Positions 7,455 to 16,420 of a stretch of DNA of 64,000 bases are shown in pieces; positions within the stretch are counted from its first letter, which is position 1; each line of letters starts with the position of its first letter. The translations under genes were made by a program, and so were the position numbers. The notes under the pieces were generated by a model. That model did no database searches, was not told the origin of the DNA, and saw only the letters and a list, made by a program, of their open reading frames with translations. Location: contig NZ_JAEPRQ010000002.1 in assembly GCF_016629665.1 (NCBI RefSeq), positions 1 through 64,000 on the forward strand, read 5' to 3'. The DNA is from Paracoccus caeni (GTDB lineage: Bacteria; Pseudomonadota; Alphaproteobacteria; Rhodobacterales; Rhodobacteraceae).

Positions 7455-7705
7455 TCCGGGCTCCAGTTCCTTCCGCGGCGACAGTTACGCCCGGTCTAAC
7501 AATCATTCAAGGCCAGTGTGACGGAAAAGACGGCAATTTCGGGCAAGTGAAGCCGGAGAAGATGTTGTTCGTCGGCAGGCGGATCGAAGCGAATTTCAAT
7601 CCGCTTGTTCAGGGTCCGGGCAGCAGATGTGCGGCGGATTTTTCACAACCCGAACCGCGCGGCAGCAAGGGAACGAGGCCGGGCAACCCTGGCCCGATAA
7701 AACGC

Positions 7706-7990
7706 TCAGCCCTGCTCGGGTTCGTCCTCGTTCAGATCCTGATAAAGACCTTGGGCTTCCGGTGCGGGTCCGCGCCGTGTCCCAAGTTCCAGAACCCGCA
7801 GCGCCCGCACGCGCCCATGGGCCGAAATCACCAGTTCATCCCCTGCCCGCACCACATGACCGGGCTTACGGCAGGGCTGTCCATTCAGACGCACGCCGCC
7901 GCCTTCGATTCGCTCCGAGGCAAGCCCGCGAGACTTGAACAGGCGCGCGTGAAACAGCCATTTGTCTAGACGCAGCGTGTCGTCACTCAT
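7706..7990 (-). CDS. S4-domain RNA-binding protein (Hsp15-like)
   Basis: 94 residues with an N-terminal S4 domain: LRLDKWLFHARLFKSR, then GGVRLNGQPCRKPGHVVRAGD. Small S4 proteins of this type (HslR/Hsp15) bind rRNA and help rescue stalled 50S subunits. The ATG at 7988-7990 overlaps the NUDIX stop as ATGA, so both are co-translated after the helicase gene; the longer upstream frame is NUDIX sequence in another frame. The acidic C-terminus (about 15 residues) is outside the fold. Confidence 0.85.
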   Translation of the reverse strand: MSDDTLRLDKWLFHARLFKSRGLASERIEGGGVRLNGQPCRKPGHVVRAGDELVISAHGRVRALRVLELGTRRGPAPEAQGLYQDLNEDEPEQG

Positions 7991-8406
7991 GCGGAAACCT
8001 CGTGCGTCAACCTGCGGACAAGGGGCAGGACATGGTTCAGGCTCAGCGGCGCGCAAGGAAAGGTGGGGGCCTGTCCGACCGGATGCCACAATGCCTCTTC
8101 GATCTCGGCTTGCGGGGTGATCTGGGGATCGGCGAAGGCGGTGAACAGATCGGCGGTCACGATCATCCCGTCCTCATTCGCGGCATGGTCCGAGAAGATG
8201 CCCCGGTGACGCAACAGATCCGGTGCAAGCTCCAGCGCCAGTTCTTCACGCAATTCGCGGATCAGCGCCTCAATCGGGGTTTCGCCGGCATCGATCTTGC
8301 CGCCCGGCTGCATGAAAAAGGCTGTGCCGCGTTTGCGGACCATGAGCATGCGCCGCCCCTGCCGGTCAAGGATTGCGGCGGCGGCGATGCGGATTTCGGC
8401 GCTCAT
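7987..8406 (-). CDS. NUDIX hydrolase
   Basis: 139 residues from the ATG at 8404-8406. The NUDIX box is GGKIDAGETPIEALIRELREE (about residues 37-57), with the REEL metal-binding glutamates intact. The preceding strand (RRMLMVRKRGTAFFMQP) resembles NUDIX enzymes acting on nucleoside diphosphate derivatives, but substrate is not predictable. No strong ribosome binding site is visible; an in-frame TTG at 8443-8445 would add 13 residues. It lies 55 bases after the helicase stop and overlaps the S4 gene by 4 bp. Confidence 0.85.
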   Translation of the reverse strand: MSAEIRIAAAAILDRQGRRMLMVRKRGTAFFMQPGGKIDAGETPIEALIRELREELALELAPDLLRHRGIFSDHAANEDGMIVTADLFTAFADPQITPQAEIEEALWHPVGQAPTFPCAPLSLNHVLPLVRRLTHEVSA

Positions 8407-8461
8407 GCCGGAACGGTCAGCGCCGGGGATCGCCCCCCGGCGCAATGCTTGGCTAAAGCCA

Positions 8462-11422
8462 CTATTTGCGGTCCTTCAGCGTCGCAAGGATCGCGAAGGG
8501 GCTGTCGGGATCGGCCTTCTTTTCGGGACGCGACGAGAAGGTTTTCGGGCTGTGCGACTGCTGCGGCTTGCCGCCCTTTTTCGGGCCACCCTTACCGCGC
8601 GGCTTGCCACCGCCAAAGCCACCCTCGCGCTTTTCGCGATTGCCCTGCGGACGTTCGCCATCGGCACGAGCCTCGCGGGGTGCACCTTCACGGGAACCAC
8701 CCTCGCGCGCACCGCCTTCGCGCCGCTGCTGGTTTCCACCGCCACGACGGCCCTGCCCTTCGCCCTGCGGACGACGGTTGCCACGCGGCTTCGGTGCCCA
8801 GCGGAAGGTGTAGAAGACTTCCATCTCCTGCTCGACCGGGGCTGCGTCCTCCGCCGCAACCTCGGTCTCTTCCACGACTTCGCCCGCTGCTTCCGCAGCT
8901 TCGCGTTCCGCACGGCGCTTTTCGGCCTGTTCGGCTTCCCACTTGGCGCGGGTCTCGGCCGCCAGAACGCTTTCCTCTTCGGTCATCGGCGCGTCAGAGC
9001 CTTCGCCCTCGGCCACAGGCTCGACCACCGGGGTCTCTGCCGCTTTGACCTTCGGACGCTCGCCCTTTTCGGCGGCATAGCCCAGACCCTGCATCAGCCC
9101 AGAGAATTGCTCCAGCGTCATGCCGGTGATCGACAGCATGTCAGGGTTGGCCTCGAAACCGCTGCGGGTGTCCTGCGCGCGCAGCAGATCGGCCAGACGC
9201 TCCAGCATGTCGATGCGGATCGCGCGGTCGCCTGCGGGGCGATAGCCCGACAGCGTATAATACCCGTCCGGCACTTCCGGGATATGCGGGATCGTCACCA
9301 GACCGGGGGGCGGGCTTTCGGGGAATTCGTCCAGACCCTCGGCCAAGGACCACAGCACCAGCCGCAGCCGGGTCGGCGCGGGTTTCAGCAGCGCGGGCAT
9401 GAAGATGGTGAACTGGCCAAAGCGGACGCCATGCTTGCGCAGCGCGCCACGGGCGTCCTGATCCAGCTCTTTCACCTCATTGGCGACGGTGTCGCGCGAC
9501 AGAACGCCAAGCGATTCGACCAGACGGAAGGCGAAACCGCGCGCCAGCCCGGTCAGCGCCTCATCCTTCTGCAAGGTGATCAGCGGCTCGAACAAAGCCG
9601 CGACCTTGCGGTCGATGAAATGCTGCAAGCGGCGCTTCACCTTTTCCGAGATCTCGGGACCGGCTTCCTCGTCCACGAAAACCTCGACGCCGGGATGCAG
9701 CGCATCCGCGCCCTTGACCAGCTTGCCCACCGCAGCGGTGCCCCACATCAGGCCTCCCTGTTCGGTGAAATCAAGCTCTGTATCGGGCGAGTTGTAGAAC
9801 CGGTCGGCCCGCAGGCTGAATTCCGGGCGCAGCGCCTCGTAGCTGGCGCGGTTCAGCATCTTCGCCTCATCCGCTGTGGCGGTCTGGTCGGGGCGGAAAC
9901 GGAACCCTTCAAGACGGCCGGCGAATTCGCCCTCGACCGTCACTTCGCCCTTGTCATTCACTTCAGCCACAAGGCTCTCCTTCTGTTTGAGCCGGCGCAA
10001 CAATACCGATGTGCGCCGGTCCACAAATCTTTGCGTCAGCGCCGCATGCAATGCGTCTGACAAACGGTCTTCTACAGCGCGGGTTTCGCCACGCCAATGA
10101 CTTTCGTCCTGAACCCAGCCATTGCGTTGCGCCACATAGGTCCAGGTGCGGATATAGGCCAGCCGTTTCGACAGCGCGTCAATATCGCCCTGCGTCCGGT
10201 CGATCCGGTTGACCGCACGCGCCAGCCAGTCCGAGGGAATCGCCCCATCCTGCAAGAAACCGAAGATTCGCGCCAGCAAACTGCTGTGTTCCGCGGGTGA
10301 AATCCCGCGAAAGTCGGGAACGCGGCAGACATCCCATAAAAGCCGCACATCCTTGCCGCCCTGCACCCGGTCGCGAATTTCGGGAATGTCGCGCAGCGAT
10401 TTCAGCACCTGCAAATCATCGGCCTCGCGGCCACGGCCCAGCAATTCGTGCCCCGATGGCGCCTCAAGGCTTTCCACCAGCCGCTCGGTCGTGCCGAATT
10501 CAAGTCTGGTATTGCGCCATGTCAGCCGCTGGATCGGCGCGAAGCGGTGGTTTTCGATGGCGTCGATCAGGCCCTCGTCCAACGGCGCGGCCTCACCCGT
10601 GACCCCGAAGGTGCCGGATTCAGTGTGCCGCCCTGCCCGGCCCGCGATCTGGCCCATCTCATGCGGAAACAGCGGGCGCACCCGGCGGCCGTCGAATTTA
10701 TGGGTGGCGCTGAAGGCCACATGGCGGATGTCGAGGTTCAGCCCCATGCCGATGGCATCGGTGGCGACCAGATAATCAACCTCGCCTGCCTGATACATCT
10801 CGACCTGCGCGTTCCGCGTGCGCGGGCTGAGCGCGCCCATGACCACGGCGCAACCACCCTTCTGGCGGCGGATCAGCTCGGCCATGGCATAGACATCATC
10901 GACGCTGAAGCCGACGATGGCCGAGCGCGCGGGCATCCGGCTGAGCTTTTTCGAGCCGGACCATGAAAGCGCCGAAAACCGCTCTCTCCGCTGGAACTGC
11001 ACGCCGGGGACCAACGCGGCAATCGCCGGGCGCATGGTGTCGCTGCCCAGAAACAGCGTCTCGTGCAGCCCGCGCATGTTCAGCAGGCGGTCGGTGAAGA
11101 CATGCCCACGTTCGGGGTCGGCGCAAAGCTGGATTTCGTCGATGGCCACGAAATCCGCGCCGATTTCCGGCATGGCTTCGGTGGTGGCGACCCAATATTG
11201 CACCCGTTCGGGGACAATCCGTTCCTCGCCGGTGACCAAGGCCACGACCGAGGGACCGCGCGCCTTGACGATCCGGTCATAGACCTCGCGCGCAAGCAGG
11301 CGCAGCGGCAATCCGATGACGCCGGTGCGATGACCCAGCATCCGCTCGATCGCGTAATGGGTTTTGCCGGTATTAGTCGGCCCAAGGATGGCCGTGACCC
11401 GGCCCCGTTCCTGAAGTGTCAT
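8462..11422 (-). CDS. SUV3/MgpS-like RNA helicase with basic tail
   Basis: 986 residues. Residues 1-330 are an SF2 helicase core: Walker A GPTNTGKT (14-21), DEIQ box in FVAIDEIQLC, the motif V-like DAIGMGLNLDI and motif VI QIAGRAGR. The DEIQ box and short first domain match SUV3, the mitochondrial degradosome helicase, and its alphaproteobacterial relatives. The middle is helical. The last roughly 180 residues become first acidic/Glu-Ala-rich, then Arg/Gly-rich (RRPQGEGQGRRGGGNQQRRE), an unstructured RNA-binding type of tail, and end SPFAILATLKDRK. The ATG at 11420-11422 follows the TPR stop by 4 bases. RNA unwinding in turnover or ribosome assembly is inferred from the family. Confidence 0.88.
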   Translation of the reverse strand: MTLQERGRVTAILGPTNTGKTHYAIERMLGHRTGVIGLPLRLLAREVYDRIVKARGPSVVALVTGEERIVPERVQYWVATTEAMPEIGADFVAIDEIQLCADPERGHVFTDRLLNMRGLHETLFLGSDTMRPAIAALVPGVQFQRRERFSALSWSGSKKLSRMPARSAIVGFSVDDVYAMAELIRRQKGGCAVVMGALSPRTRNAQVEMYQAGEVDYLVATDAIGMGLNLDIRHVAFSATHKFDGRRVRPLFPHEMGQIAGRAGRHTESGTFGVTGEAAPLDEGLIDAIENHRFAPIQRLTWRNTRLEFGTTERLVESLEAPSGHELLGRGREADDLQVLKSLRDIPEIRDRVQGGKDVRLLWDVCRVPDFRGISPAEHSSLLARIFGFLQDGAIPSDWLARAVNRIDRTQGDIDALSKRLAYIRTWTYVAQRNGWVQDESHWRGETRAVEDRLSDALHAALTQRFVDRRTSVLLRRLKQKESLVAEVNDKGEVTVEGEFAGRLEGFRFRPDQTATADEAKMLNRASYEALRPEFSLRADRFYNSPDTELDFTEQGGLMWGTAAVGKLVKGADALHPGVEVFVDEEAGPEISEKVKRRLQHFIDRKVAALFEPLITLQKDEALTGLARGFAFRLVESLGVLSRDTVANEVKELDQDARGALRKHGVRFGQFTIFMPALLKPAPTRLRLVLWSLAEGLDEFPESPPPGLVTIPHIPEVPDGYYTLSGYRPAGDRAIRIDMLERLADLLRAQDTRSGFEANPDMLSITGMTLEQFSGLMQGLGYAAEKGERPKVKAAETPVVEPVAEGEGSDAPMTEEESVLAAETRAKWEAEQAEKRRAEREAAEAAGEVVEETEVAAEDAAPVEQEMEVFYTFRWAPKPRGNRRPQGEGQGRRGGGNQQRREGGAREGGSREGAPREARADGERPQGNREKREGGFGGGKPRGKGGPKKGGKPQQSHSPKTFSSRPEKKADPDSPFAILATLKDRK

Positions 11423-11426
11423 GCGA

Positions 11427-12029
11427 TCAGATTTCGGTGCCGGAGAGCAGTTTTTCCAGACGGGCGACGCCATCAATCGCCTCGGGCTGGTGCGGATGGA
11501 TTTTCAGGCTTTCGCGATAGGCGGCCAGCGCGCGGGTGTCATTGCCCGCTTCCTCCAGCATGAAACCCAGTTGCGTCAGCGCCGCGAACTGTCGCGGTTC
11601 CAGCCTTAACGCCTCGGCCAGATCGGCAAGCGCCGGGCCGAATTGTCCCATCGAGGCATAGGCGGCGGCGCGCGCCTGCCAGCCTGCCGCAAATTCGGGC
11701 GCGTGATCGACCAGCGCCGTCAGATGGCCGATGGCAGCTTCGGAATTGCCCTCATCCAGCGCCTGTTCGCCACGCTGCAACAGCAGGTCCATCGAGGCCG
11801 AACCCGATTTCGACCATTCCCGCAGGATATCCGATTCGGCCAACCGCCACCCCTCTCCCTCGGGCTGTTGCAGCCGCTCGAAAAGCGCATCCATGTCGGT
11901 CGCCTGCGCATTTGCTGGCGCGGGAAGCGTAAACAGCCCCGCCAAGACGGTCAGAACGCACAAAATCGTCAGAATTCCGGCATGGAGTTCCGTGACGACA
12001 TTGTGGAATATTGCAGCAAGGACGCGCAT
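11427..12029 (-). CDS. Exported TPR protein
   Basis: 200 residues. An N-terminal hydrophobic segment (AGILTILCVLTVLAGLFTLPAPANA) fits a signal peptide cut after ANA. The remainder is three tetratricopeptide-like repeats, including SEAAIGHLTALVDHAPEFA, GPALADLAEALRLEPRQFA and RALAAYRESLKIHPHQPEA. Periplasmic TPR proteins usually scaffold envelope complexes; no partner is apparent. It is 4 bases upstream of the helicase start, so the two are co-transcribed although they act in different compartments. Confidence 0.8.
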   Translation of the reverse strand: MRVLAAIFHNVVTELHAGILTILCVLTVLAGLFTLPAPANAQATDMDALFERLQQPEGEGWRLAESDILREWSKSGSASMDLLLQRGEQALDEGNSEAAIGHLTALVDHAPEFAAGWQARAAAYASMGQFGPALADLAEALRLEPRQFAALTQLGFMLEEAGNDTRALAAYRESLKIHPHQPEAIDGVARLEKLLSGTEI

Positions 12030-12089
12030 ATGCGGAATGTAACCAGCCCGCAGGACGGGCGCCAGTCAAAGCGCGATGAGAGGATTGAA

Positions 12090-12374
12090 ATGAGCGATGT
12101 TGTGAACGCCGCCGTCGAGAAACTGAGCCAGAAGATCGACAGCTTCGGCTCGACCGCCAAATTCGTGATCGAGGGCGAAGGCGCGATCATGATCGACGAA
12201 AACGGCGTGCGCGCCGGTGACGAAGAGGCCGAGGTGACGCTGACCGCCAGCCGCGAAACCTTTGAGGGCATTCTCAGCGGCGACGTGAATCCCGCCACAG
12301 CGTTCATGACCGGCAAACTCAGCATCGACGGCTCGATGGGCGTGGCGATGCAACTGGGTCAGGCGCTGTCCTGA
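12090..12374 (+). CDS. SCP2 sterol-binding domain protein
   Basis: 94 residues forming a single SCP2 domain. It has the AKFVIEGEGAIMIDENGV strand pair and the conserved GDVNPATAFMTGKLSIDGSMG segment that lines the lipid-binding tunnel. Bacterial SCP2 proteins bind acyl chains or quinone-like lipids; no catalytic residues are expected. The ATG is preceded by GAGAGG. A lipase gene follows 20 bases later on the same strand, consistent with a lipid-related pair. Confidence 0.88.
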   Translation: MSDVVNAAVEKLSQKIDSFGSTAKFVIEGEGAIMIDENGVRAGDEEAEVTLTASRETFEGILSGDVNPATAFMTGKLSIDGSMGVAMQLGQALS

Positions 12375-12394
12375 CCGGACCGGGCCAGCGCGAC

Positions 12395-13336
12395 ATGGAA
12401 CCCGCTCCTTTCCACCAGCTTCCCGGCGATCCGCTTCGCCCGGCAGATGCGTGGTGGCTGACCGCCGAGGACGGGGTCCGGTTGCGCATCGCCCATTGGC
12501 GTAGCCAAACCGAACCGCGCGGCAGCGTCCTGCTGCTGCCCGGTCGCACCGAATATGTCGAAAAATATGCAAGGATTGCCCGGACGCTGACCGATGCGGG
12601 CTATGATGTGCTGTCGATCGACTGGCGCGGACAGGGCATGTCGGCGCGTTTGCAGGACAATCCGCGCCCCGGCCATGTCCGGGAATTCGCCGATTATCAG
12701 CTTGATCTGCTGGAGATGATCGTCGCCGCGACCGAACTTGACCTGCCCCGGCCATGGCATTTGCTGTCGCATTCTATGGGCGGCTGTATCGCACTTGCGG
12801 GACTGCATGCCGATCTGCCGGTTCAGAGCGCCGTGTTTTCGGCCCCGATGTGGGGCATCAACCTGCGCCAGATGCCACAGGGCGTGGCGGTCGGGATGGC
12901 CTATCTGGCGGGCCGGCTGGGACGTGGCGGCAACGCCGCACCGGGCAGCGGCTCGGCGGGCACCTATCTGCTGGACGAGGCTTTCAGTGCCAACCTTTTA
13001 ACCCATGACGCCGATCAATGGGCGATCATGCTGCGCGAGGCATCCGCCTGGCCGCATATGACCATCGGCGGCGCAAGTTATAATTGGGTCGGCAAGGCAT
13101 TGAATGAATGCGTCCGCCTGTCCCGGCTGCCCTCACCCAACATCCCGACGCTGGTCACACTGGGCGATGAAGAGCGGATCGTCTCGACTGCCGCCATCCG
13201 CGACCGCCTGACCCGCTGGCCCGAGGCGGAGTTGCTGGAAATGGCAGGTGTGCGGCACGAGGTGATGATGTGTACTCCAGAAAACCGCGCCCGTTTCATC
13301 GATGCGGCATTGATGCATTTCGAAGATCACGCGTGA
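12395..13336 (+). CDS. Alpha/beta hydrolase (monoacylglycerol lipase-like)
   Basis: 313 residues of the serine aminopeptidase S33/lysophospholipase family. GSVLLLPGRTEYVEKYA gives the oxyanion-hole region (family HGxxE position), and HSMGG places the nucleophile at Ser127. LVTLGDEERIVS supplies the likely acid aspartate and VRHEVMM the histidine. Probable substrates are lysophospholipids or monoacylglycerols in the cytoplasm. It follows the SCP2 gene closely and is followed by a 110-base gap before the membrane protein. Confidence 0.88.
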   Translation: MEPAPFHQLPGDPLRPADAWWLTAEDGVRLRIAHWRSQTEPRGSVLLLPGRTEYVEKYARIARTLTDAGYDVLSIDWRGQGMSARLQDNPRPGHVREFADYQLDLLEMIVAATELDLPRPWHLLSHSMGGCIALAGLHADLPVQSAVFSAPMWGINLRQMPQGVAVGMAYLAGRLGRGGNAAPGSGSAGTYLLDEAFSANLLTHDADQWAIMLREASAWPHMTIGGASYNWVGKALNECVRLSRLPSPNIPTLVTLGDEERIVSTAAIRDRLTRWPEAELLEMAGVRHEVMMCTPENRARFIDAALMHFEDHA

Positions 13337-13447
13337 GCGTGCTCAGACCAGCCTAACGCGGAAAATACTGTTACGGGCGTCTGGATTTGCGGGTGTTTCA
13401 TGACATGCTTACGCCGATGAATGCGGCATGTTGCAAGGGGACGGTTC

Positions 13448-13834
13448 TTGTCGGCACTGGCAGTTTACATCCTTTCTTTCGGCATAATCTATTTGATCTT
13501 ATGTGCGCAGCTTTATGGTGTATTCCGCTATTTCCATCCCCGCTGGCGCGAGTCAGCTGACAAGAAAATTATTGACCTAGTGACGCCGTTCCTGATTGCC
13601 CTTTGTCTCATGGCGGGAACGACAGTCTGGATTGTGTTCGCAGGTTTATCCGGGCTGGCTTGGGTCTATACCGGAACAAGAGTTCGCAGGCTCGCCACCG
13701 ACCGCCAGCGCTTTCCGGCAACAGTCACGCTTGGTGTCGCGCCCTATTACTTTGGCTCGGTCAGCCGAACGCTGTTCTTCGATATCTTCACATTCGGTGT
13801 AGCGCTGATTTCTGCGCTGATCGTGCTGGTCTAA
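13448..13834 (+). CDS. Small membrane protein of unknown function
   Basis: About 128 residues from a TTG at 13448-13450 preceded by AAGGGGACGG; an in-frame ATG at 13421 without a ribosome binding site would add nine. Three hydrophobic segments are visible: ALAVYILSFGIIYLILCAQLY, FLIALCLMAGTTVWIVFAGLSG and LFFDIFTFGVALISALIVLV. A basic stretch (GTRVRRLATDRQR) probably faces the cytoplasm. I do not recognise a family. Its stop is 6 bases from the convergent HxlR gene's stop. Confidence 0.6.
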   Translation: MSALAVYILSFGIIYLILCAQLYGVFRYFHPRWRESADKKIIDLVTPFLIALCLMAGTTVWIVFAGLSGLAWVYTGTRVRRLATDRQRFPATVTLGVAPYYFGSVSRTLFFDIFTFGVALISALIVLV

Positions 13835-13840
13835 CCTTAA

Positions 13841-14323
13841 TTAACCCGCTGGCGGCGCCACCTGTCGCAACCGCGTCCGCGCGCTGCCTTCGGGGGCATC
13901 GCCCCCTTCGCCCAGATGCTCGCGCCGCAGCTCTGCCATCAGCGCCCGCAGAAATCCGTCACCCCCCGCCTCGATAGCCCGCGCCCGTTCGGCAAAACGC
14001 GGCGCGACATCCAGATGCGCGGTGCCCCAGTTCGACAGCGCGATCAGCACCGGCAGCAGATCAATCCCCTTCGCAGTCAGGCTGATGATGCTGCGTTGTT
14101 TGTGCGTCGGGTCGGGGCTGCGGGTCAGGATGCCCTCGCGCTCCAGCCGCTCCAGACGGTCGGTCAGGATCTTCGGGGTGATCTTTTCCTCTGACCGCCG
14201 CAGCAGATCGGTGAAATGTCTCTTGTCGCCGAAAATGATGTCGCGAAGCACGATCAGGCTCCAACGGTCGCCGATCAGTTCCAGCGACATATTTATAGGA
14301 CAACCGGACCTGTTCGCCGTCAT
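13841..14323 (-). CDS. HxlR-family transcriptional regulator
   Basis: 160 residues with the HxlR winged helix: GCPINMSLELIGDRWSLIVL opens the domain with the conserved Cys redox position, then RHFTDLLRRSEEKITPKILTDRL is the recognition region and YERQ-like sequence is replaced by THKQRSIISL. The ATG at 14321-14323 has GGGAG upstream. Members sense electrophiles or oxidants. The gene is divergent from an alpha/beta hydrolase across 75 bases that contain a fitting palindrome, so it probably represses that hydrolase and itself. Confidence 0.9.
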   Translation of the reverse strand: MTANRSGCPINMSLELIGDRWSLIVLRDIIFGDKRHFTDLLRRSEEKITPKILTDRLERLEREGILTRSPDPTHKQRSIISLTAKGIDLLPVLIALSNWGTAHLDVAPRFAERARAIEAGGDGFLRALMAELRREHLGEGGDAPEGSARTRLRQVAPPAG

Positions 14324-14346
14324 CGCGCATCTCCCTTGACAAACCA

Positions 14347-14367
14347 ATACCATTTAGATACTGGTAT
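14347..14367. promoter_or_regulatory. Operator between HxlR gene and hydrolase
   Basis: ATACCA (14347-14352) and TGGTAT (14362-14367) form an inverted repeat spaced by 9 bases, the layout expected for an HxlR dimer. It lies midway between the divergent starts and overlaps AT-rich promoter-like sequence (TATATAAAATATAT). Confidence 0.55.
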
Positions 14368-14398
14368 ATAAAATATATCACAAATCAGGGAGATTACC

Positions 14399-14959
14399 AT
14401 GACTGCCACGACGATCCTTTTCATTCAGGGCGCCGGAGAAGGTGCCCATGACGAAGATGCCGCCATCGCCGCCGCTCTGCAATCGGCGCTGCCGGGCGTC
14501 AATGTGGCCTTCCCGAAGATCGAAGGGCTTGAGGCGGTTGATTGGGCCAGCACAGCGCCCGCGCTTGAAGCGGCGCTAAAGGCGCTGCCCACGGGCGGGA
14601 TTGTCGTGGCGCATTCGCTGGGCGGGGCGGCGGTGCTGAAGCTCTTGTCCGAAAGCGGGCAGGATCACGGCATTGCGGCGCTGTTCCTGCTGGCCGTGCC
14701 TTACAAACTGGCCGATCACGAATGGGGCGGCGACGATTTCGGTTTTGCCACGGATTTCGCCACACGCCTGCCCCAAGCCGGCCCGATCCGCATGTATCAC
14801 AGCCGCGACGACGACTTCGTGCCTTTCGAGCATTTGCAGAAATGGGCCGAGAAAATCCCCGCAGCGGTGACCGTGGCGGTCGATGGCTGCGGCCATCAGT
14901 TCGGCCCCGACCTGCCGCCCGAAGTCACCGCCGATCTGGCGCGGGCCATCGCCGAATAA
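14399..14959 (+). CDS. Small alpha/beta hydrolase (RBBP9/YdeN-like)
   Basis: 186 residues. TTILFIQGAG is the first strand, HSLGG puts the nucleophile at Ser73, HSRDDDFVPF offers the aspartate and DGCGHQFG the histidine. Small size and the missing cap match the RBBP9/YdeN group, whose natural substrates are mostly unknown. The ATG has GGGAG upstream. Divergence from the HxlR gene suggests induction by a reactive compound, which is inference. Confidence 0.85.
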   Translation: MTATTILFIQGAGEGAHDEDAAIAAALQSALPGVNVAFPKIEGLEAVDWASTAPALEAALKALPTGGIVVAHSLGGAAVLKLLSESGQDHGIAALFLLAVPYKLADHEWGGDDFGFATDFATRLPQAGPIRMYHSRDDDFVPFEHLQKWAEKIPAAVTVAVDGCGHQFGPDLPPEVTADLARAIAE

Positions 14960-14990
14960 GCCCCGGAAGCAGGGGGCCGAGGGTTGCCCC

Positions 14991-15929
14991 TCAGCCCTCG
15001 CCAACCTCTTTCGATTGATCCACGCCACCCCTGTTCGAGGCTGGTTTTGGCGCACGCAGCCGGACCGAGTTGATCCGGTGGCTGTCGGCCGACACGACTT
15101 CGTATTCGACGCCCTGCTGATCGGCGATGATCTCGCCGCGCGGCGGAATACGGCCCGCCAGCATGAAGACCAGACCGCCCAGCGTGTCCACATCATCGCT
15201 GACATCGCGATCCAGCAGCCGCAGCCCGGTCACGGCCTCGACAACCGAAAGATCGGCGCGGGCCTGAACCAGCCATTGTCCCGGCTTCTCGGTCGTGACG
15301 ATGGCCGCTTCGGCTTCGTCATGTTCGTCCTCGATCTCGCCGATGACCTGTTCGATCAAATCCTCGATGGTGACCAGACCATCGACCCCGCCATATTCGT
15401 CGATGACCAGCGCCATATGGGTGCGTTTCGCCTGCATCTGCTGCAACAGCACCCCGATCGGCATCGAGGGCGGCACATACAGAACCGGCCGCAGCATCGA
15501 CCGCAGATCGAAATCGCCATCACCATCGCCGCCAAAGCCGTGCTTCAGCGTCAGATCTTTCAGGTGAACCATGCCAAGGGGACCGTCCAGCGAATCCTCA
15601 TAGACCGGCAGGCGCGAGAAACCGTGTTCGCGAAACAGCCCGACCAGATTTTCCAGAGGCATCGTCACCGGAGCGGCGATCATCTCTGCCTTGGGCACCG
15701 CGACATCGTCGATCCGCATCCGGCGCAGGTTCAAAAGGCCCGGCGCGGCTTCGGCGCTTTTCGCCCGTGCCTCTTCCTCGTTATCCGCGCCGGTCAGCGC
15801 ATCGATGAAACGACCAAGAAAACCACGCGAACTGGGAACGTCCCGGCCTTCCCCCCCGACGCCATCTGCCGCAGAGGCGGCATCGTCACCAAGGGGTTGG
15901 TCGGGTAATCGAGACTCGGAGTTCATCAC
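14991..15929 (-). CDS. CorC/HlyC-type CBS-pair protein
   Basis: 312 residues without membrane segments. An N-terminal linker is followed by two CBS motifs (MRIDDVAVPKAEMIAAPVTM to about residue 190, with VYEDSLDGPLGMVHLKDL and MALVIDEYGGVDGLVTIEDL). A C-terminal CorC_HlyC domain follows (DLSVVEAVTGLRLL, DDVDTLGGLVFMLAG). Family members bind adenosine nucleotides and are linked to magnesium/cobalt homeostasis; 'hemolysin' names in databases are historical. The gene overlaps ybeY by 4 bp in the conserved phoH-ybeY-corC order. Confidence 0.9.
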   Translation of the reverse strand: MMNSESRLPDQPLGDDAASAADGVGGEGRDVPSSRGFLGRFIDALTGADNEEEARAKSAEAAPGLLNLRRMRIDDVAVPKAEMIAAPVTMPLENLVGLFREHGFSRLPVYEDSLDGPLGMVHLKDLTLKHGFGGDGDGDFDLRSMLRPVLYVPPSMPIGVLLQQMQAKRTHMALVIDEYGGVDGLVTIEDLIEQVIGEIEDEHDEAEAAIVTTEKPGQWLVQARADLSVVEAVTGLRLLDRDVSDDVDTLGGLVFMLAGRIPPRGEIIADQQGVEYEVVSADSHRINSVRLRAPKPASNRGGVDQSKEVGEG

Positions 15930-16420
15930 ACTTTCTCTTGATAAGGATCGGGAATGTTCAACGCGGACAGGATCGAACGCTCGGCGCTCTCCATGGTTTC
16001 CGCGTCGGCGTCGTTCAGGTGATCATAGCCCAGCAGGTGCAGCGTCGCATGGACCAGCAAATGCGTGACATGATCGTCAAAAGGCTTGTCCTGCGCGCGG
16101 GCCTCGGCCTCGCAGGTCTCATAGGCGATGGCGATATCGCCAAGCTCTTCCTCATCGGGAAGCTCGGGGCGCGCGCCCGGTTCATGCGGCAGATGTTCGA
16201 CCGAGGGCCATGACAGCACATTCGTCGCCCGTGGCTTGCCCCGAAAATCGGCGTTCAGCGCGGCGATGCGGGCGTCGTCGCAGCCCATGACCACGACCTC
16301 GCCGCCGATATCGTGCCAGCGCAGCGCAGCCGTCACGGCGCGACCCGCCAGCGCTTCAAGCCCGGCTGTCTCCCATCGGTCATCCTCGATGACGCAATCG
16401 GTGGATATGTCGTCAGGCAT
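15926..16420 (-). CDS. ybeY: Endoribonuclease/rRNA maturation factor YbeY
   Basis: 164 residues starting MPDDISTD at the ATG 16418-16420. The zinc site HATLHLLGYDH with the following NDADAETM is intact (three histidines in an HxxxHxxxxxH pattern), and GKPRATNVLSWPS is the conserved upstream motif. YbeY is needed for 16S rRNA 3' end maturation and 70S quality control. It overlaps phoH by 8 bp and corC by 4 bp, so the three are translated as a unit. Confidence 0.95.
   Translation of the reverse strand: MPDDISTDCVIEDDRWETAGLEALAGRAVTAALRWHDIGGEVVVMGCDDARIAALNADFRGKPRATNVLSWPSVEHLPHEPGARPELPDEEELGDIAIAYETCEAEARAQDKPFDDHVTHLLVHATLHLLGYDHLNDADAETMESAERSILSALNIPDPYQEKV

Noticed and set aside
8297..10060. 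587-codon plus-strand ORF opposite the helicase gene
   Set aside because: Antisense shadow of the SUV3-like helicase; Arg/Leu-rich without recognisable domains.
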